Positions 6,789 through 16,935 of a stretch of 64,000 nt of DNA are shown one piece after another. Both the position numbers and the translations under genes were made by a program. The notes beneath the pieces are model-generated. The model did no database searches. It saw only the letters and a program-made list of their open reading frames with translations, and was not told the DNA's origin. The DNA is from Trileptium ribeirensis (lineage: Eukaryota; Nematoda; Enoplea; Enoplida; Thoracostomopsidae), in NCBI GenBank assembly GCA_030248225.1, contig JASANE010028048.1:205616-269615 (forward strand). Direction: 5' to 3'. Within the stretch, counting starts at the first letter, position 1. The number at the start of each line of letters is the position of its first letter.

Positions 6789-8255
6789 CTGAAAACAAAT
6801 ATCATAAGTAGTATGGAATCAGTGTGCAAAAACATGTTTTACCTTACGGGTTTAGCGAAGGTTATAATTCTGTTCTAAGTATATAGTAACTGTGATTTAA
6901 GAGCATTACGTACTTATTTTTCGCTCATTGATTACATAGAGCTATAGAAGTGTTAAAAACACACTATCCATGGATACTTGAGCAGTGAAATTTAAGCCAA
7001 ATGTGTAAATTCAATCGTAATTCGTACGTAGCAACGTCAAAGCTGACTGGGTTCAGAAATTTGCTGCCTGTTTAATGCAGGAGCAAACTTAAGGTGCGAG
7101 GCTTACCATCCTATTTTGACAATAGCGATTGGTGATCGCTTGTTCAATGAACAAAAGATTCTTTAAAGCGTAAATGAACAGAAATTAGGAGTATTGGACA
7201 ATGCACATAAAATGTTAAGGAACCAAAAACTGCCCAATCAGTAATTGGGTCGAAAGTGTTAACATAACGCACAACTGCCTGATTGCGATTTAGAGCGAAA
7301 AATCGTAATTTTGTTTCGGAAAGCAAAAACACCGTTTTTGCATATCGCATGTAATATTTCAATTATGTTAGCGAACAGTCAGATCTTAAAGTACAGGAAC
7401 CGATTTGCGATCGCATTTTGTGTTCAGTGAACACAAAATAACAAATTTTCGGATCCATCAGCCTGCGTTCACTGAACGCAACCCCAAGCCTACAGTATTG
7501 AAACAGATCACTTAGCATTTGGTGCACAGCTGAAAAAGGGGTCATATTGATTTCATGCTGCTTAATGTCTGAATGCACTTAGGTATAACCCAAATGTAAA
7601 AACACCCATTTTAGAGTTGGTATGTAATATTTGATGTGTGTTCGTAGACAGTCAGTGCTTAAGGTAAAGGTACAATTTATGATCACATAATATGGTGTTA
7701 AGTGAACAGACTAGATGCTTCACAGATTGAACTTCTTGGGGTCATAAGCTTTCATTTGAGCCATCCTGTGCAGAGGTGCTCCATGGCAGTCAAAAGTTAT
7801 GCTGAATGCAGCGAAAACAAACGGACATAAGCCAAATTTCGACCACAATAGGCTATTTGTAAAGGCAAAATAAGAAAAACGGTTCGTAAAAAACCTAAGA
7901 TATGTGATACGAAAAGCGTAGGTTGCGTTCACTAGACCAAACTACAAAGTATCATTCTGGTAAGTATCAAAATTCGAAACCTTTTTGTGTTGAGAAATGT
8001 GTTTTGCCAACCTGCAGCAGAAGACGAATTAATGTATGCTACTACCTAGGGTATACACCCAGTGGTTAAAATTAGAGATTTCTAGTTGCATATATCTGCG
8101 TGCGTTGAAAGTAAATTGGATAAGGTAGCAAACAGGACTTATGCGTTAGCCTGCAAGATGAATTTACAGTCATCACATACTAATTGTTACAGTACTGAAA
8201 ATTTCGTTTAATTAAAAAGAATTATGCATGAGCAAACTTAAGTCGGGCCACTTAC
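6789..8255 (-). other. putative intron with internally repeated blocks
   Basis: Bounded by GTAAGT (8255 leftwards) and TTTTCAG (to 6789). It contains copies of sequence also found elsewhere: a CTTAAGGTGCGAGGCTTACCATC block at ~7085-7112 (donor-like on the - strand), a block at ~8020-8075 matching ~6410-6490, and two related blocks at ~7360-7440 and ~7640-7720 around a CAGTCAG...CTTAA core. The small - strand ORFs here show no family signal. Confidence 0.35.
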
Positions 8256-8592
8256 CATGTCGTATAAACTGTTGCTTAGCATAAATACTTTCTAAATTAC
8301 GCTGCGAAAATGGTGCGTCGCGGCACTCATACTTGTGTTTTTTGCTTGTCACGCAATTTTCAATATCATCGTCTGATATATCTGAGTATTTATCCTCAAT
8401 ACTGCTAGCTTTGCAACGCTGTTGTTGATTCATGTGAGCTTTTAAATTATCTTTACGGTTATAGCAACGTCCGCAGCGGCTACATTGATTCCGACTATTT
8501 TTGTGCAGAGAATGTATATGACGACTCAAATTTGATTGATATAAAAATATCTTACTACATTCACTACATCTATATTTGCGTTTAGAATACAT
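8256..8592 (-). CDS. C2H2 zinc-finger protein, first coding exon
   Basis: Starts with MYSKRKYRCSEC at 8592. Two zinc fingers are seen: residues 9-30 with C-x2-C-x12-H-x4-H, and ~37-60 with C-x2-C-x12-H-x6-C (C2HC variant). An acidic stretch follows (IEDKYSDISDDDIEN). The exon ends at 8256 before a strong donor (ATG|GTAAGTGG). Such a protein would bind nucleic acid, probably as a transcription factor. The frame continues a few codons past the donor to a stop at 8212, so an unspliced 126-aa form is also possible. The donor block (GTAAG...ACTTAAGTTT) occurs in at least two decayed copies nearby. Not assigned to host or virus. Confidence 0.6.
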
Positions 8593-8614
8593 AATTTGGC
8601 TGCGTGAATTATGA

Positions 8615-9091
8615 TTAAAGTTCTTGTATATTATAGTTATTTTTATACGTTTGTAGCTCTTCAGTGTTCTTCAATATAAAAGCTGTAATAACTGTTAGAC
8701 CTTCCAGCACCACCACTGCTACATATCCATCATTTCCCCATCTATCCTTTCCAACCATACAGTTAAAAATCTTAATGCATTCAATCCTGTTTTCCTTATT
8801 GTCAATTAACCTCTTTTTTGTATTATAATATCGCACTCCCTCAGCTATAGTTTCTCTTAACACACGTTTGAAGTTGTTGTTAAACAAGCTCTTCCCACAT
8901 TTTCTGTAAGTTCCAGTGTGAAGTCTTTCGAAATGCTCAGACAAAATGTAGGTACAATTTTTTACGACCAGATTTACCATCTGTAAAACACACAAATATT
9001 TCCTATAATGTACATTACCACAAAAGAAATTAAATATTTTTGTGCTCACTGAACACAGAAGCACCTCTATCTGCGAGACCCTAACCACCAC
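8615..9091 (-). CDS. unknown protein, up to 158 aa
   Basis: An open - strand frame 23 nt upstream of the zinc-finger start. An alternative start is Met38 (codon at 8978-8980), which sits directly after an acceptor-like TTTGTGTGTTTTACAG, so this may be an exon. From Met38 the protein has mixed charged/hydrophobic helices and a C-terminal segment RWGNDGYVAVVVLEGL followed by a hydrophobic stretch. I do not recognise the family. Its upstream region (9117-9260) carries the repeat block found before other - strand ORFs of this cluster. Real coding status is moderate: length and composition are good, but there is no homologue in the window. Confidence 0.4.
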   Translation of the reverse strand: MVVRVSQIEVLLCSVSTKIFNFFCGNVHYRKYLCVLQMVNLVVKNCTYILSEHFERLHTGTYRKCGKSLFNNNFKRVLRETIAEGVRYYNTKKRLIDNKENRIECIKIFNCMVGKDRWGNDGYVAVVVLEGLTVITAFILKNTEELQTYKNNYNIQEL

Positions 9092-9116
9092 ACATTGCTG
9101 AACGATTCCTATAAAA

Positions 9117-9260
9117 TTACTATTTTCTAGCTATGTTTTGTTAACTGTTTACCGGTTGTGGTGTTAACCAAAGGAAAAATGTTGAACTTGTTACGAACAC
9201 TATAAATCCTGCTGTTCACCTTCAACATGCAAGAGACTCGCATCAAAATTTTTAAAATTC
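9117..9260 (-). repeat. upstream repeat block, copy 1
   Basis: Contains TTTTCTAGCTATGTT, then a GTGTTAAmC segment and TTCACCTTCAAC-AAGAAAC-like end. Similar blocks lie at ~9400-9590, ~11330-11480 and ~13230-13460. Located just upstream (on the - strand) of the ORF starting at 9091. Confidence 0.5.
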
Positions 9261-9399
9261 CATTTTTGGGTGATGGTTTAAACCTTGACTTATTGGTCGA
9301 AAGCGATTGATCTGGTAAAAATTGAGTTTACAGTAAAGTGTTAGCGCTCGGTGAGAGTTGTCTACGACTGCGCGCCCATTCTAGCTACCTGTAAACTTG

Positions 9400-10874
9400 T
9401 AAATTAAAAATGGTGATATTTGACCAATTTCGAGTTCTAATAATGACCATTTCGAACCATTCTGAAACCTCTTAGAGTGTAACAACGTACCGATTGTGGT
9501 TTTAAAACAAATTATCTAACACGTTCAACGGGTTAAATAACCCTATAACCTATTCACCGTCAACAACTAAGAAACTCCAATTATCCAAATTTTTTTATTT
9601 TTTATTTTTTTACTTTTTATTCACTTTTTATTAGGCATATTTTATACTTTGACTCATAGCTAGAAAACGATTTCTCTGAGAAAAAATTGTAGTGTAGTAA
9701 ATTTGTAGTTCTCGATGGTAGTATTCTGGTTGGTGGTCTACATTGTTTGATCCAACACCTCTGAAAAAAATTAGAGTTAAATGTTTTCGGGGAACATATG
9801 GTCAAAATCACGAAGTGGTACATAGGTGTGACTTTTTGTATTGTTGGTCAGAAAAAATGCTACTAACTAGGGCATTGATTTTAACAATATAGAGAATTAT
9901 GTAGCACAACAAAAAAGGCTTTCGAAAATTCGCCTATTCGGTAATGGGTTATAGATGTGATGGACAACCAAAAAAAAGATTTTTACTTCGTTAATCCATT
10001 ATTTGAGGAAATTGAAATGGCTCTATATGTCACTGATACAGTAAAAGTGGAATTTGACCAAATGGAACATGCAATCGAAAATTTCCTAAAATGACACTTT
10101 TTCAATATCAAATTTTCACTTTGGAAGGCAAAAAATTTGTTACCACCAGCAACAACAGCTCTGCGTGTCATACCGAATATTCGGAATTAAATGTACTAGG
10201 GCCATATACTACTACGGTAGTTGGGAATGCCTGTACATCTGTAAACTTAAGGTGTGACCTTTACCATCCACTTTTATCAAAAAGCAATTGTTAAAAGGTT
10301 TTTAGATAACAAGCAATCCATTTTTCTATCAAAGAACAGAAATTACGTTACTTGTAAACTAATGCTAAACGTTATCACGCCACAAATGGACAGGTAATAA
10401 AAACGGTAGCGAGCAGCTTACAGTCAATTCGGACTTCGACCGCAATTTTTCTTGTACTGAGGGAGGCAAATACGCCCGTTTGTATTTTCCGTTTTATTTT
10501 ATATTATGTTTTGGCCAATTGGTCCTTATAATAAAGCAGTCGATTGTTAATCGCTTTTTGTGTTGTAGAACAGAAAAATGTCGAAATCATGTTTCTGCAT
10601 TCCACGTCGCTGAACGTAACTGATTTGATTTATGAAATGGGCACTGTAAAAACGAACAGAATTTAGGTCTTTTTCGCGATCTGCCCACAATGTTTATGAA
10701 CGAAAAACCTTGAATTTCTAAACTGGTACTGAAATTTGATTGTTGTTATCTAACAACATTGTGTACATGGTTTCAAAAGATGATAAAGGACGCATCTTAA
10801 GCTTAGTCAGGTATAATATACACTTACTCACATGCTTTGTAATGACTTACATTATGAACAATAAGCATAAACAT
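9400..10874. repeat. tandem unit 1 of a ~1.9-kb degenerate duplication
   Basis: Three blocks recur in the same order about 1.87-1.93 kb further on: 9400-9590 matches 11330-11480; 9632-9815 (CTAGAAAACG...CTCTGAG..., then CCAACACCTCTGA) matches 11485-11690; and 10020-10200 (GAACATGCAATCGAAAA, then CCAGCA) matches 11890-12060. Also holds a third CTTAAGGTGTGACCTTTACCATCC block at ~10243-10272, related to the zinc-finger donor region. No supported gene in this stretch. Confidence 0.5.
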
Positions 10875-11144
10875 TTAATGTCCACGTTTCGGTAACCGAT
10901 AGCGTGTGATAGCAAGTCGCCATAGTAGTCGGTACCCTATAGGTACGAAACCCAACTCAACTAAAGCCCGTCTCACTTCCCCTTCAGTGAAAATACTGAA
11001 GTCTAAGCAAGGACTATCCTTTGTATGATGACCAATCCCGTTTCCATCATCTATGCAATCACCACAGTTGGATCGCCTTAGCTGCCAAATACATTTAATA
11101 ATTTTGTTTACTAATTTTTGAGTGTTTGGGGACTGTAGATACAT
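10875..11144 (-). CDS. doubtful ORF, 89 aa
   Basis: The frame has a fairly protein-like composition (WQLRRSNCGDCIDDGNG, then TEGEVRRALVELGFVPIGYR) and lies downstream of a copy of the cluster's upstream repeat block (11330-11480), as do the ORFs at 9091 and 13217. No family recognised. It could be an exon of a decayed cluster gene or chance. Confidence 0.25.
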   Translation of the reverse strand: MYLQSPNTQKLVNKIIKCIWQLRRSNCGDCIDDGNGIGHHTKDSPCLDFSIFTEGEVRRALVELGFVPIGYRLLWRLAITRYRLPKRGH

Positions 11145-11329
11145 ATATTTTAGGATATCGATGTTGCGTGTTGCTTTTACATGACATCTCAGCTCAGCTT
11201 TCGAAATTATTTTTTGTTACACAAAATGCAGTTATCCATATTGAGTAAAATAAAGCCTAAACGCCACGTACATAAATCGAAGCCTCAAGTGGCGAAAAAT
11301 CCCAACTACCGGACATTGCTGAGCTTTAC

Positions 11330-12809
11330 TATAAAATTCACTGTTTTCTAGCTATGTTATCTTAAATGTGTCTCAAATGCGGTGTTAAAACAAGGGAACC
11401 GACAGGTTAACGTGTTAAATAAGACTGTCCTTCACCCTTAACAAACAAGAAACTCAAATTATCTAAATTATGAAAATGACACCTTTTATTGAACACAGTT
11501 TAAAGTTCGGCTTGTAACTAGAAAACGGCTGCTCAGAGAAAAAAGCGTCGTATAACAAAAGTTCTCGCTGAGGGGATCCCGTTAATTTCCTACATTATCT
11601 GTGCCCACATTTTCCTACATTCTATGATTCGACGCCTCTGAGGAAACGTGTGATTCAAAATATTCTGAGGCCTCATATGCCTAAAATCTTTCAATTATTT
11701 GGCGCCTTCAAGATTTTACACTGCCTTGAAACTCATGGCGCGTTACTTATACGCTTCCTCTCAGAACAACATATTATGCAACTCTCAGCGCTGAATCTAA
11801 TGATCGCCGCGGAATTGCTCTGCAACTAATATTCATTTAGTTATTGCCGTTCAAATTTTAAAATATTTTGCGCCTCCGATTGCTCACCTCGACATTTTAC
11901 ATACACTATAACATTAAGATAGAACATGCAATCGAAAAACTGCCAAAACTAAATTTTGTTAAGTATCTAATGTTCGCTTTGGTGTATTTAAAAATTAATT
12001 ACAGCCAGCACGAAAACCTGTGCGAGTAATACCAATTACTCAAATTTAAATCTACCTCTCCTTGCAGGAAAAATTCAATTGTTTCAACTGTTGCTCGATA
12101 ACGGAGGAAGATACATTGAAATATTTATACATGTTTAGGTGCAATATTAGACACATCCGTTAATGCGTTTCAGAGTTATAAATTTTGCAATGAAATTTTG
12201 GTCTTTTATATGCTATATAATGTAAAATGGTCCTAAAATAGTCTTTTCAATACTAACGATATAGGGGTTGAATTTACAAATTTGACGCTAACTAGAGGGC
12301 ACTAGAGAACATCACTGACTTAAAGCGGACCAGGGGTTCGCGAGTTATAGTTCTCACCAAGTACTTATGTACTCTAGCCATGTGATTAAATCCTTCAAGG
12401 CTCAGTACCTACGGTGTTGGGAATTCTTTACAATGACTGATATTAATATAGGTATATGCAAACAAATAAATACAGTAAATAAATCTGAGATTGAACTATC
12501 TTCTGGCACCAAAATGATCCAGAACGAGTGAAGTGTCGCTGAGTGATAATCAGAAGTGGAAAAACCGACCCTTTTACGCAAAAAAAAATAAAATAAACGA
12601 TAATACAGGATCTGTCGAGCGTACGACCGGATTGACCCGACACACACATAACAACTGTGCAAAAACCCACAGAACATTGGTGTATAAAAATAACGGATCT
12701 TAAAAACAGTTTGCAAAAATCCGTCGATAACACGCGAAGTTATGAAATCATAGACAAACATTCACTCTAGACGCTAGCAACCTATTTGGAGAAACTCTCT
12801 TCGCTCGTT
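11330..12809. repeat. tandem unit 2 of the ~1.9-kb degenerate duplication
   Basis: Matches unit 1 block by block (see 9400-10874) at clearly reduced identity, so the duplication is old. The overlapping - strand ORFs at ~12402-12761 look like chance. No gene supported. Confidence 0.45.
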
Positions 12810-13217
12810 TTAAACAAGATCACACACTACATACCATACATCGTTCTGACAATATAGCGTATATAAATGTCGTATTTGAGGACCCACAAATACATAGCTA
12901 CGTGATTTTTCCACCTTCAGAATATCCAAACTCTCCAATATGGATTTTCCACTAGCAACGTGATTGTTCATATAAAGTAGTAGTTCCAGCATATCTTTCC
13001 GCTGACTTTGTAATAACTCAAGCATCTGTTCTGCATACTCAAATTCTTTTCTATGTTTCTTTGTTTCGAAACAGTGTAGATAGCATAGATCCAAATTTGA
13101 AGTGAGAAACCGTATTTTAGCGTATAATTCGTCATATCTCATTCTCCAATATTTGATTTCACGAATTAAAAATTGATTTCCCAAATATATTAAAAAATTT
13201 TTGTAAACAGCGTCCAT
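12810..13217 (-). CDS. diverged homologue of the Polinton-block protein at 4718-5041, 135 aa
   Basis: Starts MDAVYKNFL at 13217 and stays open to 12810. Alignment by eye with the 4718-5041 protein: LIREIKYWRMRYDELY against LQREIAYWQFKVDEFH, a shared Leu/Gln-rich helix (LLQSQRKDMLELL against LLQQRASVIKAM), and C-termini NDVWYVVCDLV against NDILYLCNL. It is about 25 residues longer, with an insert in the middle. The N-terminal Gly of the myristoylation-type signal is absent. This suggests that the 6.4-13.5 kb cluster contains, or derives from, another virus-like element. Upstream sequence 13230-13460 is one more copy of the cluster's repeat block. Function unknown. Confidence 0.5.
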   Translation of the reverse strand: MDAVYKNFLIYLGNQFLIREIKYWRMRYDELYAKIRFLTSNLDLCYLHCFETKKHRKEFEYAEQMLELLQSQRKDMLELLLYMNNHVASGKSILESLDILKVEKSRSYVFVGPQIRHLYTLYCQNDVWYVVCDLV

Positions 13218-13229
13218 TAATTTCTAAAA

Positions 13230-13460
13230 GAAGATCGCGAACAACTACGCGTCCGTTATCGCTGCCTCGGGAATGTTCAATTGGAAGAATGTCAAAATTT
13301 GACCAATTTTAGGTGCCAAAAATGACTATTTCGAACCCGCTGCAGCCTTCTACATACCCATTGGTCTTAAAACAAAACACAACACTTTTAACGCGTTATA
13401 TAACACTATAAAGCCGTAGGTCACCTTCAACAAGCAGGAAACTGACAATCAAAATTTCTT
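13230..13460 (-). repeat. upstream repeat block, copy 4
   Basis: Resembles 9400-9590: GACCAATTT...AATGAC(C)ATTTCGAAC, then TTAAAACAAA...CACGTT/TTTTAACGCGTT, then CACTATAAAGCC...TCACCTTCAACAAGCAGGAAACT. Lies immediately upstream of the - strand ORF starting at 13217. Confidence 0.45.
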
Positions 13461-13789
13461 TTTTGGCTAGCCCCGACGCCGGTAGAATTCTAACCCCGGT
13501 GCAACAGTAGTAAAGATATGATTTAGGAGGTGGAAACATAAACCGAAGTGGAATTAGATCAGCAAGTTGTGTACTGAAAAAAATTAACTAGTATATTGGT
13601 AACTCCCAAACGAGAGATTTGTTCACTGTGTTCACACACATTTATTTATGCACGACAATCATGAATCACTAAAATTTTTTACAATGATCGAAAAAATATT
13701 CCTCTCATCGTTTTCAACGTAGTCGAAATCTAGTGCCACGAGTTTTTTCATCAAATCTCGAATTTTCGGGATTTTGCGCTTTGACTTTA

Positions 13790-13935
13790 AAAGTTTTTTG
13801 AAATCGGTTCATTGGTTGCTGATATACAGCGGAGCGAACGAACCAACGAACGGACATTGACTTTTTGCCCACAACCAGAAAATAATAACGCTTCGCGAGG
13901 TCACTTCGCAACTTCGCTGCGCTCAATAACAGATA
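13790..13935 (+). repeat. interspersed repeat, copy A (LINE 3'-tail type)
   Basis: AAATCGGTTCATTGGTTGCTG..., GAACGAACCAACGAACGGACATTGACTTTTT and AAATAATAACGCTTCGC recur at 17610-17735. This kind of ACGAACGGACA-rich tail is common at the 3' ends of invertebrate LINEs; assignment is tentative. The stretch 13460-13790 shows nothing else. Confidence 0.4.
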
Positions 13936-14154
13936 TTGAAAAGGAAATTTTGGCAAAGGTTACCTTTACAGTGGTCGATACCATCACATAGGGTGGTGTG
14001 AAAATCGAGCCAACTCCGAAGGAACGAAGACTACGAAAGAAAAATACAAACTGATTGTAAGAAATCGAGCGAACTCAGAAAAACAACCAAACTCTATGAA
14101 AGAAAACACAAACTGATGGTAAAATTGAAGAAACACGACTTTACATACTTTTTC

Positions 14155-15000
14155 AGCAAGGATATATATCCTTACACGTATGCAAAACCTAGCGGTGGTA
14201 GGGATATATGATTACCCCTCAATACACACATTATATAATATGTGAAGTATATAATATATATGTATTAAGGCTTTTCTCACCCATAAGGATATGTATCCTT
14301 ATAAGGATATATACAGACCTACCCTCCGTAAGGATATATATCCTTACGTATATATAATACATATGTAAGGATATATATCCTTACCCCTCAATAAGGATAT
14401 ATCCTTATAAGCTTATATAACACGTATGCGAAACCTCGCGGTGGTAGGGGTATACTTTACCACTCAATAAGGATATATATCCTTACAATATATATTATAT
14501 ATTAATACAGACTTTCCTTCCCCTCAGTAAGGATATATATCCTTACCCCTCAATAAGGATATATATCCTTATAAGCTTATACAAAGGATATATATCCTTA
14601 TAAGCTTATATCCTAACACGTATGCAAAACCTTGCGGTGTTCGGCAAAAATATATCCTACCCCTCCATAAGGATATATCCTTACGCGTATATAATACATA
14701 TAGTATATATAAGGATATATCCTTACCCCTCAATAAGGATATATCCTTACGCTTATATTATACATATAGTATATATATAAGGATATATAGCCTTACCCCT
14801 CAATAAGGATATATCCTTACGCGTATATAATACATATAGTATATATATAAGGATATATATCCTTACCCTTCAATAAGGATATATCCTTACACACATATAA
14901 TACATATATATATTACACACAGACCTCCCCCTCCGTAAGGATATATATCCTTACAAGGATATATATCCTTATAAGGATATATATCCTTATTGAGGGGGGG
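14155..15000. repeat. satellite-like array of AAGGATATATATCCTT palindromes
   Basis: About 19 copies (counted by eye) of a perfect palindrome, AAGGATATATATCCTT or its two-base-shorter form AAGGATATATCCTT, usually flanked by TA/GTA and spaced by CCCCTCAA. A higher-order unit of about 70 bp (palindrome, CCCCTCAA, palindrome, then a CGCGTATATAATACATATAGTATATA linker) recurs near 14708, 14779 and 14848. A second motif, GCAAAACCT(A/T)GCGGTG, recurs near 14181, 14427 and 14625. No coding capacity. Related half-sites occur around 5908. Confidence 0.8.
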
Positions 15001-15047
15001 CAGAACCCCCATTTTACATCTACTATCGTACTTTTGAGCCGCCTTTT

Positions 15048-15107
15048 TTGGCGTGAGCGGATACACCCGAGAACCGCCGTCGTGGCGGCGACTCTAGGTT
15101 TGAATCT
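15048..15107 (+). repeat. possible tRNA-derived SINE head (A-box and B-box like)
   Basis: TTGGCGTGAGCGG at 15048-15060 resembles a pol III A box, and GGTTTGAATCT at 15097-15107 resembles a B box, about 37 nt apart, followed by non-coding sequence. Fits a degenerate SINE head, weakly. Confidence 0.3.
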
Positions 15108-15109
15108 GG

Positions 15110-16629
15110 TCTACTAGTTCAGAGGCCACCCCAGAAAAATTGAACTCGAACGCACCCACTCATGGGGGGTCAACGCGAGAATCTTGATGCATTTGTAAGC
15201 CAGGGGAGGCACCAACAACACACTGGAGGTGGGCACACGACCCACAGTGCCAATAGTGGTTACGCCACTGTGCTAGTTTCTATTAATCATCGCTGCGTAT
15301 AAATATGCTGTAGATCTTAGCGCGAAATTCGTGACACTGGGGTGGGGCAATATAGTGCTATTTATTTAAAACCAAACACTATAATAACTATAGTGAAACC
15401 ATTGCACAAATCATGGAATGGAAAGATCTTATTAAGTCACCTACTGCCGTCCCTCTTAGAAAAAGTGAAAGACCGACATTAGAGAAACCTTTTTAAAAAT
15501 CACTAAGTGAAGATGGCACAACCACTTCAGGAGGCAGAATGCTTCAAATATGTGACTCTATAAGAAAAAATGACTGATTTATCCTTACTGGACGAATATT
15601 TATTATATATCGATGCCCCCTTATACCTAAATTAGGTCCAAACTCGAAAAACTCGAAATTTCAATTTTATGAATAATTTTACGCAGACAAATCAAATCAT
15701 GATACATTCTTCTCAATTCGAACGAATCCAATTTTAAATCTTTCTGTATAAGGGAGTCTTGCATTACCAGTATTTTCTTTGTAAAAGTTCTTAGCCAGAT
15801 TACACCAAATCAATGTATTCGATAAGGGCGCCACAGTACAGCATTATATTCCAGTATAGGACGAACAGACACAACAAGCATTTTTAACAAATACTATGGA
15901 TTTCTACTGTTAAAGAGACTAAATATGCTCGCCGATATGGCTCTTCATTTATTAACCACAGAAATAATGAATACACAAAAATCTAAATTTGAAGTCATTA
16001 TAATTCCCAGATTTTTGTGTTCTGTGACAACCTCTAATCTTACATTATCAATACAATAACAGGGTACATATTCAGAATAGAAACACTGAACTTAACATTT
16101 ATGCAAGTTGTTAACGAAAACAAGTGTAAGCATCACCAAAAATAGACAAAGACATTTTCTCAAATTAAGCGGGATGTCAAATCATTTATATGAAATAAAG
16201 AAGAGGCCATACAACAGAACTTTGCGATACTCCGCTCTTAACGACCGTTTCCGTGAAAGTGAATTACCAACTTTCATACATTGGTTCCTGTCAAACAAAG
16301 ACGCCTTAATCCATGCTAGTAACTTACCGGATATTCCATAAGCTGCCAGTTTATGCACTAGTTTTACATGTAATAAGCTGTCAAGGGCATTTTAGAAGTC
16401 CAAATATATGACATGACCTGAATATAGTATAAAATACAGTGCCCCTCATGGGTCGGCGCTAGGATATGAGGCCCCGACTTATAATGTGAGAGACCCACCG
16501 TCGGGAGTATGTTCCTAACGCATAACGCCGGCACTGAATACGCCCGTTCTGTCCATAATATAACTATCATAATCGTACTCAGCACACGATATACGAAAGC
16601 TTAGCAATTTCCTATGGGGGACAGATAGA
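15110..16629. other. no gene recognised
   Basis: Anonymous AT-rich sequence. The short ORFs at 16108-16341 (+) and 16364-16585 (-) show no family signal. 16430-16560 is locally richer in G+C without recognisable content. Confidence 0.5.
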
Positions 16630-16935
16630 GTACATTCACCGGGGAAAATAACTCCCAGGTAAAAAATATTACCTGCAGGTAGACTAAAACTACAAACAGG
16701 AAGAGCAAAATTACTCGTAGGTAAGGCAAAATTACCCGCGCGTAGTAGAAAATCACCCGCAGGTAAAAATTACTAGCGGGTAAAATATGCCTACCCAGGA
16801 GTAAATGTTTTTAAAAAATTACCCCCGGGTAATTCTAGCTCCTATCCCAACTCGAATTTAAGAATGCAAAATAAGTTGAGGGTAAGCGTAGGGTAAATAT
16901 TACTGGAAGATAAAACTACCTGAAGGTAATTTTAG
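16630..16935. repeat. cluster of short TTACCYGSRGGTAA-type palindromes
   Basis: At least eight near-palindromic 13-14-mers within 300 bp, e.g. TTACCTGCAGGTA, TTACTCGTAGGTAA, TCACCCGCAGGTAA, TTACTAGCGGGTAA, TTACCCCCGGGTAA, CTACCTGAAGGTAA, each separated by about 10-20 A-rich bases. The palindromic centre varies while the arms are conserved. Confidence 0.6.

Noticed and set aside
8615..8980. RWGNDGYVAVVVLEGL in the - strand ORF as a Bcl-2 BH1-like motif (adintoviruses can carry Bcl-2 homologues)
   Set aside because: Only the WG and a hydrophobic run agree; the order of other helices and the NWGR core are missing.
12402..12761. Two overlapping - strand ORFs of 96-119 codons
   Set aside because: Both frames are Phe/Cys/Ser-rich in the manner of chance AT-rich frames; they lie in a repeat unit and overlap each other.
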